A stretch of 64,000 nt of DNA from Allopontixanthobacter sediminis (GCF_009828115.1 NZ_WTYL01000001.1:620001-684000); one strand, 5' to 3'. Positions 24,976 through 34,798 are shown, counted from the first letter of the stretch. Notes: generated by a model not told the origin, from the sequence alone. Numbers and translations are program-made.

Positions 24976-26655
24976 ATGAAATTCCCAATCCTGCTGCGCA
25001 TCTGCGTGATTGCCGGTATCGGCTTGCCCGGCGCGGTCTTCGCGCAGGACGCAGGTTACGGCGACGTCGACGGCGAAAGCGCGTCCAGCGACCGGAGCGA
25101 CGCTTCGGGGCGCGGCGGTTCCGGCGTTGTGGTCAGCCCCTACATCGAGGCCTCGCAGATCGTCGTGGCCGAATTGTCGCCGGGTGACGATGTAGTGACC
25201 TTCTCGCAAGTCGCGGTTGGTGTCGATGCGTCGGTCACCGGACGCAATAACGGCGGCTCGGTCTCCGTACGGTACGAGCGGACCATCGGCTATGACGACA
25301 ACTCCGCCGATTCCGGTACGCTGAGCGGTGTCGCTCGCGGTTATGCCACCATCGTGCCGCGCGCAGTGACGGTCGAAGCGGGCGCCCTCGCGGCCCGCAC
25401 GCGGGTCGATGCGAATGGCGGCAGCACGCTCGGCGCGCTGACGGGCGACGATGCGACCAGCACCGTCTATTCCGTTTACGCCGGACCAAATCTCCACACC
25501 AGCGCAGGCGATGTCGAGATCAACGCGAATTACCGCATTGGCTACACGAAAGTGGATTCGCCCGATGCGTTCGTGACCGTCGGCGGCGGGGTTCCGGTCG
25601 ACGTGTTCGACGAGAGCCTGTCGCAAGCGGCGGCTTTCCACGTCGCGACGCGCCCCGGCGACCCTTTGCCGGTCGGCCTCGGTGTCGGCGGCGGATACAA
25701 CCAGGAAGATATCTCCAATTTCGACCAGCGCCTGCGCGACGCCTATATCCGCGCCGACGTAACCGTCCCGGTCAGCCAGAGCCTCGCCGTGGTTGGCGGC
25801 GTCGGGTACGAAGACGTCGAGATTTCCAGCCGTGATGCCTTGCTCGATACCAACGGCAATCCGGTAATCGGCAGTGACGGCCGGATCGTGACCGACACCA
25901 GCCAGCCGCGCCAACTCGCCTACGATGTATCCGGCCTGATCTGGGATGTCGGCGTCGTCTGGCGCCCCAGCACCCGCACCTCGCTGGAGGCGCATGTCGG
26001 CCGCCGTTACGATTCGACCAGCTATTACGGGACCTTCTCGTGGGCGCCGAACAGCCGCACCGGGGTGAGCGTATCGGTATATGACGCGATTTCCGGCTTC
26101 GGCAGCCAGCTGAACACGTCGCTTGCCAACCTGCCGACCCAGTTTGCCGCGACGCGCAATGGCGTGACCGGGGACCTCAGTGGGTGCGTCGCCAGCACTG
26201 AAGGCAACAACTGCCTCGCCGGGGTGCTTGGCTCGGTTCGCTCCGCCACCTACCGCTCGCGCGGTATTGCAGGGAGCTATTCGGTCAATTTCGGGCGGAC
26301 CAATGCGGGCTTTGGCGCAGGATATGACCGCCGCACGTTCATCGCTGCGCCGGGCACCATCCTGGCGGCTGCGAACGGCGTGCAGGACGAGAATTATTGG
26401 GTCGCGTTCTATCTGGACGGCGAGCTGGGCAACCGCGCCAGTTTCGCCGCCAACACTTACGCCAACTGGCTCGACAGCGGCTTCAGCAGCACCGGAGACG
26501 TTCTCGCGGTCGGCGCTTCGGCGGCCTATCGCCGCCAGCTGCTCGCCGGACTGTCAGCGCGGGCCGCGCTGGCACTCGATCACCTGGACAGTAGCCAGGC
26601 GGACCAGGACTTTACCGCGGCGTCGGCCCTGCTCGGCCTGCGTTACGATTTTTGA
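24976..26655 (+). CDS. PEP-CTERM/XrtA system outer-membrane beta-barrel protein
   Basis: A 559-residue exported protein: signal peptide ending at VFAQD (about residue 24), then a Ser/Gly-rich stretch and many alternating beta-strand segments typical of a barrel. It ends in ALLGLRYDF, with a terminal phenylalanine as recognised by the BAM machinery. It matches the TIGR03016-type outer-membrane protein found in this position in XrtA loci. The function is unproven; a polysaccharide-secretin-like or surface-anchoring role is possible. It follows the kinase gene with only a 6-base gap. Confidence 0.88.
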   Translation: MKFPILLRICVIAGIGLPGAVFAQDAGYGDVDGESASSDRSDASGRGGSGVVVSPYIEASQIVVAELSPGDDVVTFSQVAVGVDASVTGRNNGGSVSVRYERTIGYDDNSADSGTLSGVARGYATIVPRAVTVEAGALAARTRVDANGGSTLGALTGDDATSTVYSVYAGPNLHTSAGDVEINANYRIGYTKVDSPDAFVTVGGGVPVDVFDESLSQAAAFHVATRPGDPLPVGLGVGGGYNQEDISNFDQRLRDAYIRADVTVPVSQSLAVVGGVGYEDVEISSRDALLDTNGNPVIGSDGRIVTDTSQPRQLAYDVSGLIWDVGVVWRPSTRTSLEAHVGRRYDSTSYYGTFSWAPNSRTGVSVSVYDAISGFGSQLNTSLANLPTQFAATRNGVTGDLSGCVASTEGNNCLAGVLGSVRSATYRSRGIAGSYSVNFGRTNAGFGAGYDRRTFIAAPGTILAAANGVQDENYWVAFYLDGELGNRASFAANTYANWLDSGFSSTGDVLAVGASAAYRRQLLAGLSARAALALDHLDSSQADQDFTAASALLGLRYDF

Positions 26656-26667
26656 TGGGAGCGACGA

Positions 26668-27855
26668 ATGTTCGATGAATTCTACGGCCTGACGGGGCGC
26701 CCGTTCCAGCTGACGCCGGACCCGAGCTTCTATTTCGAAAGCATCAGCCACCGCAAGGCGCTGTCCTACCTCGGTTACGGCATGGCGCAGGGCGAAGGAT
26801 TCATCGTCATCACCGGCGAAGTCGGCGCGGGCAAGAGCACGCTGGTCGCGCATCTGATGCAGAAGATCGATCACGAGCGGATGACGGTGGGCCAGGTGGT
26901 CACCAGCAATCTCGACGGGGAGGAACTGGTCCACGTCGCAGCGAACAGTTTCGGCCTGGATGTGGCCGGGCATGACAAGGCCGCGGCGCTCAGCGCGATC
27001 GAAGCGTTCCTGCACGGCGAAGCACGCGAAGGCCGGCGCTGCCTGCTGGTGGTGGACGAATCCCAGAACCTGTCGATCGAGGCGCTCGAAGAATTGCGCA
27101 TGTTGTCCAACTTCCAGCTTGGCGCGCATCCGCTGCTGCAGGTGTTGCTGCTGGGCCAGCCGGAGTTCCGCAAGGTGCTGGCGGAACACGGCGAACTGGA
27201 ACAGCTACGCCAGCGCGTGATCGCTTCCCATCATCTCGAAGCGATGGAGCCGTATGAAATCGAGCCCTACATCCGCCACCGGCTGGAATGTGTCGGCTGG
27301 GAAGGCAATCCGGAATTCGCCGAGGGGGTGTTCGGGGAAATCCATGGAGCGACCGGCGGCATTCCGCGCCGGGTGAACCAGGTGGTGACCCGTTTGCTGC
27401 TGCTCGGCGCGATTGAACAGAGCACCATCCTCGACCAGCCGATGCTGGCATCGGTGCTGGACGAAATGGCGAACGACAACGCGTTTCACGGCGAAGCGGC
27501 AGACGCGGCTATGCAGGAACTCGCTGTTCCGGCGCCCGGCCCGGTCAAGCACGCCGCGCGCGCTTCCGAACCGTTGCCGCATGCTGCTCCGGCAATCAGC
27601 GCGGCCATGCTGGCTGACATGCTTGCCGAGCGTGACGCGCAGATTGCCGAGTTGCAGCAGGCGGTTGTCGAACTTGCGGGCGCCGATCAGGGGCAAACCG
27701 TCGTTCCGGACACCGCTGAGCTGGAAGCCCGGTTGAACGCCCGGATCGACACCATGCAAGCCCGGCTGGAGGAACAGGAACGTACCGTGCGCCACGTCCT
27801 CACGATGCTGATCGAATGGATCGAGACCGGCGAGAAGCCGCGCGAAGCGGCCTGA
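26668..27855 (+). CDS. XrtA/PEP-CTERM system-associated AAA ATPase
   Basis: A 395-residue ExeA/GspA-like AAA ATPase. It begins FYGLTGRPFQLTPDPSFYF, a hallmark of this family, has Walker A in GEVGAGKSTLVAHL near residue 50 and Walker B in CLLVVDESQNL, and continues with the sensor segment GATGGIPRRVNQ. The C-terminal third is Ala/Pro-rich followed by a coiled coil (AELQQAVVELAGAD, LEARLNARIDTMQARLEEQE). Related ATPases energise secretion-complex assembly, so a role in assembling the EPS/secretion apparatus is inferred. Confidence 0.92.
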   Translation: MFDEFYGLTGRPFQLTPDPSFYFESISHRKALSYLGYGMAQGEGFIVITGEVGAGKSTLVAHLMQKIDHERMTVGQVVTSNLDGEELVHVAANSFGLDVAGHDKAAALSAIEAFLHGEAREGRRCLLVVDESQNLSIEALEELRMLSNFQLGAHPLLQVLLLGQPEFRKVLAEHGELEQLRQRVIASHHLEAMEPYEIEPYIRHRLECVGWEGNPEFAEGVFGEIHGATGGIPRRVNQVVTRLLLLGAIEQSTILDQPMLASVLDEMANDNAFHGEAADAAMQELAVPAPGPVKHAARASEPLPHAAPAISAAMLADMLAERDAQIAELQQAVVELAGADQGQTVVPDTAELEARLNARIDTMQARLEEQERTVRHVLTMLIEWIETGEKPREAA

Positions 27856-27865
27856 CATCACTTCA

Positions 27866-28819
27866 ATGGCCGATCTTTCGCACATGCCCGTCGCGCCGGA
27901 GAGCACTGGTCCGATCATCAACGGCCTGTCCGTCGATGTCGAGGACTGGTTCCAGGTCGGCGCGTTCGAAAATGTGATCGACCGCGGCGATTGGGACGGC
28001 TTGTCGCTGCGGGTGGAAGACAATGTCCTGCGTATTCTCGACCTGTTTGACGAAGCGGGGGTGAAGGCGACGTTTTTCACGCTGGGTTGGGTCGCGCGGC
28101 GGCACGGACCGCTGATGCGCCGGATCGTCGAGGCGGGGCACGAACTCGCCAGCCACGGTTACGACCATGCGCGGGTGTTCAATTTTACCCGCAAGGAATT
28201 TGGAGAGGATTTGCGCAAGGCTCGCGAAATACTCGAGGATGCCGGCGGGGTGGCGATCCACGGCTACCGCGCGCCCAGCTTCTCGATCGATCGCCGGACA
28301 CCGTGGGCCTACATGGAACTGGCGGACCAGGGCTATGTCTATTCCTCCAGCGTGGCCCCGGTCACGCATGACCATTACGGCTGGCGGGAAGCGCCGCGGT
28401 TCGCCTTCAAGCCGCTGCCGTGGTCCGACCTGGTCGAAATCCCGGTGGCCACCGCAATGCTCGGCGGCAAGCGTCTGGCGGCGGGCGGTGGCGGCTTTTT
28501 CCGGGTTCTGCCCTATGGTTTTTCTCGCTGGGCGATCCGGCAGGTGAACCGCCGGGACGCGCGCCCTGCGGTGTTCTATTTCCACCCGTGGGAGATCGAT
28601 CCCGACCAGCCGCGTGTCCCCAACGCTTCGATGCGGTCGCGGCTGCGGCATTATACCAACTTGCAGCGGATGGCGCCCAAACTGCGCGAATTGGTCCATG
28701 AATTCAGTTGGGGCCGGTTGGATCTGCTGGCCTACCGCGAAGCGCTCACGGCACCGGGCCTGGTCCTGGAGGATCCGACTGAGAACGTGATCGAAACGGC
28801 CGCCGGGTTGCCCGCTTGA
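27866..28819 (+). CDS. XrtA system polysaccharide deacetylase
   Basis: A 317-residue NodB-type carbohydrate esterase 4 enzyme that removes N-acetyl groups from the surface polysaccharide or its precursor. The metal-binding aspartate is in LSVDVEDWFQVG near residue 27, and the histidine pair is in GHELASHGYDHARV. The RAPSFSI segment and VFYFHPWEID complete the family pattern. No signal peptide is apparent, so a cytoplasmic site of action is likely. The ATG at 27866 lacks an obvious ribosome-binding site; ATG 27884 is an alternative. Confidence 0.93.
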   Translation: MADLSHMPVAPESTGPIINGLSVDVEDWFQVGAFENVIDRGDWDGLSLRVEDNVLRILDLFDEAGVKATFFTLGWVARRHGPLMRRIVEAGHELASHGYDHARVFNFTRKEFGEDLRKAREILEDAGGVAIHGYRAPSFSIDRRTPWAYMELADQGYVYSSSVAPVTHDHYGWREAPRFAFKPLPWSDLVEIPVATAMLGGKRLAAGGGGFFRVLPYGFSRWAIRQVNRRDARPAVFYFHPWEIDPDQPRVPNASMRSRLRHYTNLQRMAPKLRELVHEFSWGRLDLLAYREALTAPGLVLEDPTENVIETAAGLPA

Positions 28820-29880
28820 ACGCACCATTTCCCTTGTCAGCCGAGACTATTGCGGCAGCGGACCTCAATGATCCGGGCGAATTCGCGCGCATCGAATGCT
28901 TTGCCGCGGCCATGGGCGGCACGCCGTTCCACCGCCCGACATGGCTGTGTGCCATTGAGCGCGGGACTGGCCAGCAGGCGCTGGGCCTGGTCGCGGAAAA
29001 GGCCGGACGGCTTACCGGCTGGCTCCCGCTGACGCTCGTCCATTCGCCGTTGTTCGGCCGCGCGCTGGTCTCGAGCGGCTTTGCGGTGGGCGGCGGAGTG
29101 CTGGCGGGAAGTCAGCGAACCGCGATGGCGCTGTGCCGCAGGGCAGAAGAACTGGCTGCGCGTCTGTCCTGCCAGACAGTTGAGCTGCGCGGAGGCGACC
29201 TGCCGGCCCAGTGGGATATCACTACCGAAAGCCACTGCGGCTTCGTGACCGACCTGGCTGCGGATGATGAGGCGCAATTGCTGGCGATCCCGCGCAAGCA
29301 GCGTGCCGAGATACGACGCGGCCTCAAACTGGAACTCGTCGTCCAGACCGGCCGCGCCGAAGCGGACCGGGCGGCGCATTACGCCGTCTATGCCGAAAGC
29401 GTGCGCAACCTCGGCACTCCGGTATTCCCGCGTTCGCTGTTCGACGCGGTGCTGGACGCGTTCGGGGACGATGCCGATATCCTCACCGTCCGGCACAATG
29501 GTGTGCCGGTGGCGAGCGTGCTGTCGCTGTATCACGGCGGGGCGGTAATGCCCTATTGGGGCGGCGGGACCTTTGCCGCGCGGAACTTGCGCGCCAACGA
29601 AGTGATGTATTTCGAGCTGATGCGTCAAGCGCAGCGGCGCGGCTGCATACGTTTCGACTTCGGACGCTCCAAAACCGGTAGCGGGCCGTATCATTACAAG
29701 AAGAACTGGGGCTTCGAACCGCAGCCGCTGGCTTACGCAAGCTGGACCGCTGAGGGTGGTAATGCGCGCGACATCAACCCGAACAGCGGCGCCTATTCCG
29801 CCAAGATCGCGCTGTGGAAGCGCCTGCCGCTGCCGGTCGCCAACCGCCTGGGACCGCTAATCGCCAAAGGGCTGGGCTGA
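28816..29880 (+). CDS. FemAB family XrtA/PEP-CTERM system-associated protein
   Basis: A 354-residue protein with tandem GNAT-like domains related to FemAB peptidyltransferases. Features are GGTPFHRPTWLCAIE near the N-terminus, IPRKQRAEIRRGLKLEL, the GVPVASVLSLYHGGAVMPYW strand pair and RFDFGRSKTGSGPYHYKKNWGF at the C-terminus. It starts at TTG, overlapping the deacetylase stop (TTGA). Together with the deacetylase it may replace acetyl groups on sugar amines with aminoacyl or other acyl groups, which is inference. Confidence 0.9.
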   Translation: MNAPFPLSAETIAAADLNDPGEFARIECFAAAMGGTPFHRPTWLCAIERGTGQQALGLVAEKAGRLTGWLPLTLVHSPLFGRALVSSGFAVGGGVLAGSQRTAMALCRRAEELAARLSCQTVELRGGDLPAQWDITTESHCGFVTDLAADDEAQLLAIPRKQRAEIRRGLKLELVVQTGRAEADRAAHYAVYAESVRNLGTPVFPRSLFDAVLDAFGDDADILTVRHNGVPVASVLSLYHGGAVMPYWGGGTFAARNLRANEVMYFELMRQAQRRGCIRFDFGRSKTGSGPYHYKKNWGFEPQPLAYASWTAEGGNARDINPNSGAYSAKIALWKRLPLPVANRLGPLIAKGLG

Positions 29881-31124
29881 TGGGCGAAATCCTGTTCCTG
29901 GCGCACCGCATCCCGTTCCTGCCGGACCGGGGCGACAAGATCCGTTCGCATCATATGCTGAAAGCCTTGGCCGGAATCGCGCCGGTCCATGTCGGCTGCT
30001 TTGCCGATACGCACGGCGATCTCGCCCATGAACCGCTGCTCGCTGAAATATCCGCGAGCCATTGCCTGATCCGCCGCAGCAAAAGCATGGCGAGAGCCGG
30101 GATCGAGGCGCTAGTGTCGCGCAAACCGGTCAGCCTGACGGCGTTCGATCATCCGGATTTGCACGAATGGGTCCGGCAGACGCTGGCAGCACACCCGGTC
30201 GATACGATCTTCGTCTTTTCCGGTCAGATGGGCCAGTATGTTCCGGCGGAATTCGCCGGGCGGGTGGTGGTCGACCTGTGCGACGTCGATTCGGCCAAAT
30301 TCGAGGCCTACGCCGCGTCGGGAACCTTGCCGCGGCGCTGGATCGATGCGCGCGAAGCGGTGCTGCTGTCGGCAGAGGAAGAGCGCCTTGCGCGCAGGGC
30401 CGACCGCACGTTGCTGGTCAGCCCGGCAGAGGCGGCGCTGTTCCGCTCCCGCATCGCGGGCGACCTGGGCGACACCGTGCTGGCGGTGGGCAACGGGATC
30501 GATGCCGAGTTTTTCGCCCCACAGGCGGCAGCGCCGCATCCTCATCTGGCGGTAACCGCCGGACCCCATTTCGTCTTCACCGGGCAGATGGATTATGCGC
30601 CGAATGTCGCGGCGGCGCTGCGGATGATTGCCCGGTTATTGCCGCGTATCCGCCAGGTCCATGCCTACGCGCAGTTCCACGTGGTTGGCCGCGCCCCGGT
30701 ACCGCAACTGGTGAAGCACGCCGGGCAAGACGGGGTGCATATATGGGGCGAGGTGCCCGATGTTCGCCCGTTTCTCCGCAGCGCTGACCTCGTGATCGCG
30801 CCGCTCGACATCGCGCGCGGGATACAGAACAAGGTTCTCGAGGCGATGGCGATGGCAAGGCCGGTGCTGCTCACGCCCGAAGCCGCGAACGGCATCGATG
30901 CGGAGGACGGTGTCCAGTTCGCGGTTGCGGATACCGACGACGCGCTGGTGTCCCGCGCCTTGGCTCTGCTGGAAGATGCCCCCGGCACGGCGGCGATGGC
31001 CGCGGCGGCAAGGCGGTACGTTACCGAGTTCCAGAGCTGGCCGGCAATGCTCGCCTATCTTGGGCCAATCATCGGCAGGCCGATAGCGCCGCCTGAAGCC
31101 GGCCGGTACAGCGATGTCGCGTGA
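29880..31124 (+). CDS. XrtA/PEP-CTERM system glycosyltransferase (GT-B)
   Basis: A 414-residue GT4-like glycosyltransferase of the TIGR03087 type. It opens with ILFLAHRIPFLPDRGDKIRS, the N-terminal Rossmann strand and loop of this family, and the second domain has FVFTGQMDYAPNVAAAL, VHIWGEVPDVRPFLRSADLV and the nucleotide-sugar-binding QNKVLEAMAMARPVLLTPE. The ATG overlaps the FemAB stop (TGATG); upstream open frame is out-of-frame FemAB sequence. It adds one of the sugars of the exopolysaccharide repeat; the donor is unknown. Confidence 0.92.
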   Translation: MGEILFLAHRIPFLPDRGDKIRSHHMLKALAGIAPVHVGCFADTHGDLAHEPLLAEISASHCLIRRSKSMARAGIEALVSRKPVSLTAFDHPDLHEWVRQTLAAHPVDTIFVFSGQMGQYVPAEFAGRVVVDLCDVDSAKFEAYAASGTLPRRWIDAREAVLLSAEEERLARRADRTLLVSPAEAALFRSRIAGDLGDTVLAVGNGIDAEFFAPQAAAPHPHLAVTAGPHFVFTGQMDYAPNVAAALRMIARLLPRIRQVHAYAQFHVVGRAPVPQLVKHAGQDGVHIWGEVPDVRPFLRSADLVIAPLDIARGIQNKVLEAMAMARPVLLTPEAANGIDAEDGVQFAVADTDDALVSRALALLEDAPGTAAMAAAARRYVTEFQSWPAMLAYLGPIIGRPIAPPEAGRYSDVA

Positions 31125-32676
31125 GAATTTCCTCCCAAACTGGAGCGGGGCGGGGTGGGTGAGCCGCGTGCCGGATGCCTGGCGCGCGCCGCTGGTCCAT
31201 CTGGCGCTTGCATGGGCGGGCCTGCTTGGTCTCGCGGCCCGCGACTGGGTGACCATGGCGGACAAATGGTGGAATATCTCCACTTACAACCACGTGGTGT
31301 TTGTCCCCTTCATTGTCGGGTGGCTGGTCTGGACCCGGCGCGCGGAGCTGGCGCAGCTTGCGCCGGTACCGTGGTGGCCGGGCGTGATCGCCGCTGCCGG
31401 AGCGCTGTTTCTGTGGCTGCTCGGGACGATCGCCGGGGTCAATTCGGTAAGCCAGCTCGGCGCGGTCGCAATGCTGCAAGCGTGTGTGGCCGCCCTGCTT
31501 GGCCCGCGCATCATCGCCGCGCTGCTGTTCCCGCTGGGCTTCATGCTGTTCCTGGTGCCGTTCGGAGACGAACTGGTTCCGGCCCTGCAGATGATCACCG
31601 CCAAACTGGTGATCGAGCTGACCCATTGGAGCGGCATTCCGGCAGTAATCGACGGAGTGTTCATCGATACCCCTGCCGGACTGTTCGAGGTGGCGGAGGC
31701 CTGTTCCGGTGTAAAATTCCTCGTCGCGATGATCGCGCTGGGCGTGCTGGTGATGCACACCTGCTTCACCAGCTGGAAACGGCGCGCGGTGTTCATGGCG
31801 GCGGCGATTGCCCTCCCGATCCTCGCCAACGGTGTACGGGCGTGGGGCACGATTTATATCGCGCAAAGCCAGGGCGTCGAATTCGCAGCCGGGTTCGATC
31901 ATATTTTCTACGGCTGGATTTTCTTCGCGCTGGTGGTGTTCGTGTTGCTCGCCGCGGCGTGGCGCTGGTTCGATCGCTCACCGGAGGATCTCGCGCCCGA
32001 CATCGAAGCGATCCGCCGCTCGCCGCTGCTTGCGGCGCTGTCCGGAATGACGATGCGCGGCACCCCCGCACTCGCTGGCATATTGGCGCTCGGCCTGCTG
32101 TTCGCGGCGTGGGCCGCTTTGGCATCCGGCGGGGAGGCGCGTCTGCCCGAGCGAATAGCGCTACCGGACGTGCCCGGATGGCAACGGGTGGACTACGCAC
32201 CCACCGCCGCGTGGGAGCCGAGGGCCACCGGGGCGCAGCACCGGTTGCTCGGCAGATACCGCAACGCCGCAGGGCAGGAAGTGGATGTGTTCGTCGCGGT
32301 GTATGCGCGGCAGGGCGACGGGCGCGAGGCCAGCGCGTTTGGCGAAGGCGCGCTCAGACCGGACACTGCGTGGCGCTGGCTCGCCCCGGGGGATGGCGGG
32401 CCCGAGGTGCAGGCCGATTACCTGCTGGCATCCGGGCAGGTGAAGCGGCTGGCGGAAACATCGTACCGCAACGGCGGACTGACCACCGGCAGTAACGCCC
32501 GATTGAAGCTGGCAACGATGGCAAACCGCCTGCTGCTGAGCCGCAACCCGACCATCCTGGCGATCCTTTCCTCCGAACAGCACGAGGGACAAGACGCCGC
32601 CCAGTCCATCGCCGCTTTCCGCGCCGATCTCGGTGACGAAGGTGAATGGATGGACCGCATCGCCGGACTTCGATAG
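31114..32676 (+). CDS. xrtA: Exosortase A fused to EpsI domain
   Basis: A 520-residue membrane cysteine protease/transpeptidase-like enzyme that recognises PEP-CTERM sorting signals. It has about eight transmembrane helices in the first 300 residues. The catalytic triad is visible: Cys197 in VAEACSGVKFLVAM, Arg242 in NGVRAWGTIYIA and His263 in FDHIFYGW. After a further helix (about 310-335), the C-terminal 185 residues form an EpsI (DUF3485) domain, including WQRVDYAPTAAWEPR. No PEP-CTERM substrate gene is seen in this window. The gene overlaps the glycosyltransferase by 11 bases. Confidence 0.95.
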   Translation: MSRENFLPNWSGAGWVSRVPDAWRAPLVHLALAWAGLLGLAARDWVTMADKWWNISTYNHVVFVPFIVGWLVWTRRAELAQLAPVPWWPGVIAAAGALFLWLLGTIAGVNSVSQLGAVAMLQACVAALLGPRIIAALLFPLGFMLFLVPFGDELVPALQMITAKLVIELTHWSGIPAVIDGVFIDTPAGLFEVAEACSGVKFLVAMIALGVLVMHTCFTSWKRRAVFMAAAIALPILANGVRAWGTIYIAQSQGVEFAAGFDHIFYGWIFFALVVFVLLAAAWRWFDRSPEDLAPDIEAIRRSPLLAALSGMTMRGTPALAGILALGLLFAAWAALASGGEARLPERIALPDVPGWQRVDYAPTAAWEPRATGAQHRLLGRYRNAAGQEVDVFVAVYARQGDGREASAFGEGALRPDTAWRWLAPGDGGPEVQADYLLASGQVKRLAETSYRNGGLTTGSNARLKLATMANRLLLSRNPTILAILSSEQHEGQDAAQSIAAFRADLGDEGEWMDRIAGLR

Positions 32677-32685
32677 GGCGCGCCC

Positions 32686-34584
32686 ATGTGCGGAATCGCC
32701 GGTATTTTCCATTTCGAAACGCCCAAGCCGGTCGACCCCGTTCGGGTCGAGCGGATGTGCGATGCACTGGTCCACCGCGGTCCTGACGGGGCGGGGGTGT
32801 GGACCGCACCTGGCGTCGGCCTCGGCCACCGCCGATTGTCGATCATCGACCTCGAGGGATCGCCGCAACCGATGCATTCCGCCGACGGGCGCGCGGTCAT
32901 CGTGTTCAACGGGGAAATCTACAATTTCGAGGAATTGCGGCGCGAGTTGTCCGCGATGGGCGCGCAGTTCAATACCCGGGGCGACACCGAAGTCATCCTC
33001 GCGGCGTGGCAGAAATGGGGTGTCAAATGCCTCGACCGCCTCCACGGCATGTTCGCCTTCGCGCTTTACGATTTGGACACTCGGGAGCTGTTTCTCGCGC
33101 GTGACCGATTGGGGGTGAAGCCGCTGTTCACCGCCCGACTGAGCGACGGGAGCGTGGCGTTCGCTTCCGAGATGAAGGGACTGCTCGCGCATCCGCTGCT
33201 GCGGCGCGAAGCCGATCCGCTGGCGGTGGAGGATTACCTCGCCTGGGGCTATGTCCCCGACCACCGCTCGTTCCTCAAGGGCGTTGAGAAGCTGCCCGCC
33301 GGACATTACCGGCTGCTGCGGCACGGCGTGCCGCCGCTGCCTCCGGTCCAATGGTGGGACATCAGCTTCGCAGAACGGCGCACAGGATCCTCGGCAGATT
33401 TGTCGGCGGAACTGCTGCACCATTTGCGCGCGGGCGTGACCTCGCGGATGATCGCGGACGTGCCGCTGGGCGCGTTCCTGTCCGGCGGGGTGGACAGTTC
33501 CAGCGTCGTCGCGTTAATGGCGGAGGCGAGCCGGGAGCCGGTGCGCACCTGCTCCATCGGGTTCGACGTCGCCGCGCTGGACGAGACCGCCTATGCGCAG
33601 CAGGTCGCGCAATTGTTCGGCACCGATCACCGCAGCCGCAGGGTCGATCCGGATGATTTCGGCGCCATCGACCGGATTGCGGGCATCTTCGACGAACCCT
33701 TCGCCGATGCGTCCGCCCTGCCGACGCTGCGGGTCTGCGAGTTGGCGCGGGAGAATGTCACCGTCGCGCTATCGGGGGACGGGGCGGACGAGGCGTTTGC
33801 GGGTTACCGCCGCCACATATTCCACGCGCGCGAAGAACAGGCGCGGGCTGTGCTGCCGGGATTCCTGCGCGGCCCGGTGTTCGGCGCACTCGGATCGGCC
33901 TGGCCCAAGGCCGATTGGGCGCCGCGTCCCTTGCGCGCAAAGTCCACGTTGTTGTCTCTCGCGGCCAGTGGTGAGGAAGGTTATGCGCGCGGCCTGTCGG
34001 TGATCCCGCCCGAACTGCGCCAGACACTGTTTTCGGACGCTTTTCTCAAGGTCCGCGGCGATTACCGCGCCGAAGACCCGCTGATCCGGATGATGCGGGA
34101 TGCTCCGGCGCGGTCCGGCCTCGACCGGGCGCAATATGCGGACCTCAAATTCTGGTTGCCCGGCGATATCCTGACCAAGGTCGACCGGACCAGCATGGCC
34201 GTGGGGCTGGAGGCGCGGGAGCCGCTGCTCGACCACCGCCTGATCGAATTCGCCGCCCAGCTTCCGCACCGCGAACGGATTCGCGGCGGGCAGGGCAAAT
34301 GGCTGCTCAAGCACACCATGGAGCGCCACCTGCCGCGAGAAATCCTCTACCGCCAGAAGCAGGGCTTCGTGACTCCGCTGGCGCAGTGGCTGCGCGGACC
34401 GCTGGCGGGGGAGGCCCGGGCAATCGGTTCGAGCGCTGCACTGGCGCGGACCGGATGGTTTGACACAAAGCGGCTTTCGACTCTGGCCGAGGAACACATT
34501 TCAGGCCGCAGCGATCATGCGCGATTATTGTGGCAATTGCTGATGCTGGACCGTGCGGTGGACAAACTTGGTTTATCTGCTTGA
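32686..34584 (+). CDS. XrtA/PEP-CTERM system amidotransferase (asparagine synthase-like)
   Basis: A 632-residue class II glutamine amidotransferase. Cys2 of MCGIAGIFHFE is the N-terminal nucleophile for glutamine hydrolysis, with the HRRLSIIDL and FNGEIYNF motifs of the glutaminase domain. The synthetase domain has the ATP pyrophosphatase loop LSGGVDSSSVVAL near residue 265 and ALSGDGADEAFAGY. It probably amidates a carboxyl group of the polysaccharide, such as a uronic acid, or of a substituent, rather than aspartate. It is the last gene of the plus arm, 9 bases after xrtA. Confidence 0.93.
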   Translation: MCGIAGIFHFETPKPVDPVRVERMCDALVHRGPDGAGVWTAPGVGLGHRRLSIIDLEGSPQPMHSADGRAVIVFNGEIYNFEELRRELSAMGAQFNTRGDTEVILAAWQKWGVKCLDRLHGMFAFALYDLDTRELFLARDRLGVKPLFTARLSDGSVAFASEMKGLLAHPLLRREADPLAVEDYLAWGYVPDHRSFLKGVEKLPAGHYRLLRHGVPPLPPVQWWDISFAERRTGSSADLSAELLHHLRAGVTSRMIADVPLGAFLSGGVDSSSVVALMAEASREPVRTCSIGFDVAALDETAYAQQVAQLFGTDHRSRRVDPDDFGAIDRIAGIFDEPFADASALPTLRVCELARENVTVALSGDGADEAFAGYRRHIFHAREEQARAVLPGFLRGPVFGALGSAWPKADWAPRPLRAKSTLLSLAASGEEGYARGLSVIPPELRQTLFSDAFLKVRGDYRAEDPLIRMMRDAPARSGLDRAQYADLKFWLPGDILTKVDRTSMAVGLEAREPLLDHRLIEFAAQLPHRERIRGGQGKWLLKHTMERHLPREILYRQKQGFVTPLAQWLRGPLAGEARAIGSSAALARTGWFDTKRLSTLAEEHISGRSDHARLLWQLLMLDRAVDKLGLSA

Positions 34585-34677
34585 CCCCCACGCCTGACCG
34601 ACCGGCACGCTGTTTGCCCCGCCGCGCCGGTGGCCTGATCCGGGACAGCGGGCCGCCGGAACCGGTAAATTAATCGG

Positions 34678-34706
34678 TTGCCAACCAAGTATTCTGAAGC
34701 CTAGAT
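34678..34706 (+). promoter_or_regulatory. Candidate sigma-70-type promoter upstream of rpfF-like gene
   Basis: TTGCCA at 34678-34683 and CTAGAT at 34701-34706 are separated by exactly 17 bases, in an AT-rich stretch that follows the end of the EPS operon. If used, transcription would begin about 85 bases before the start codon at 34799. A GAGGGGGA ribosome-binding-like tract lies at 34780-34787. This is a visual match, not a scored prediction. Confidence 0.45.
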
Positions 34707-34798
34707 TCCCCTCAATAATAAAAAAGGCCACATAAAACAGGGCAGAGGCGTCGCAGCGGAACGGTTAGGCACCGCGTTTGAGGGGGATCTGACAGCAA

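Noticed and set aside
24214-25995. 593-codon open frame on the minus strand
   Set aside because: It is antisense to the tyrosine autokinase and barrel genes of the EPS operon; no family resemblance.
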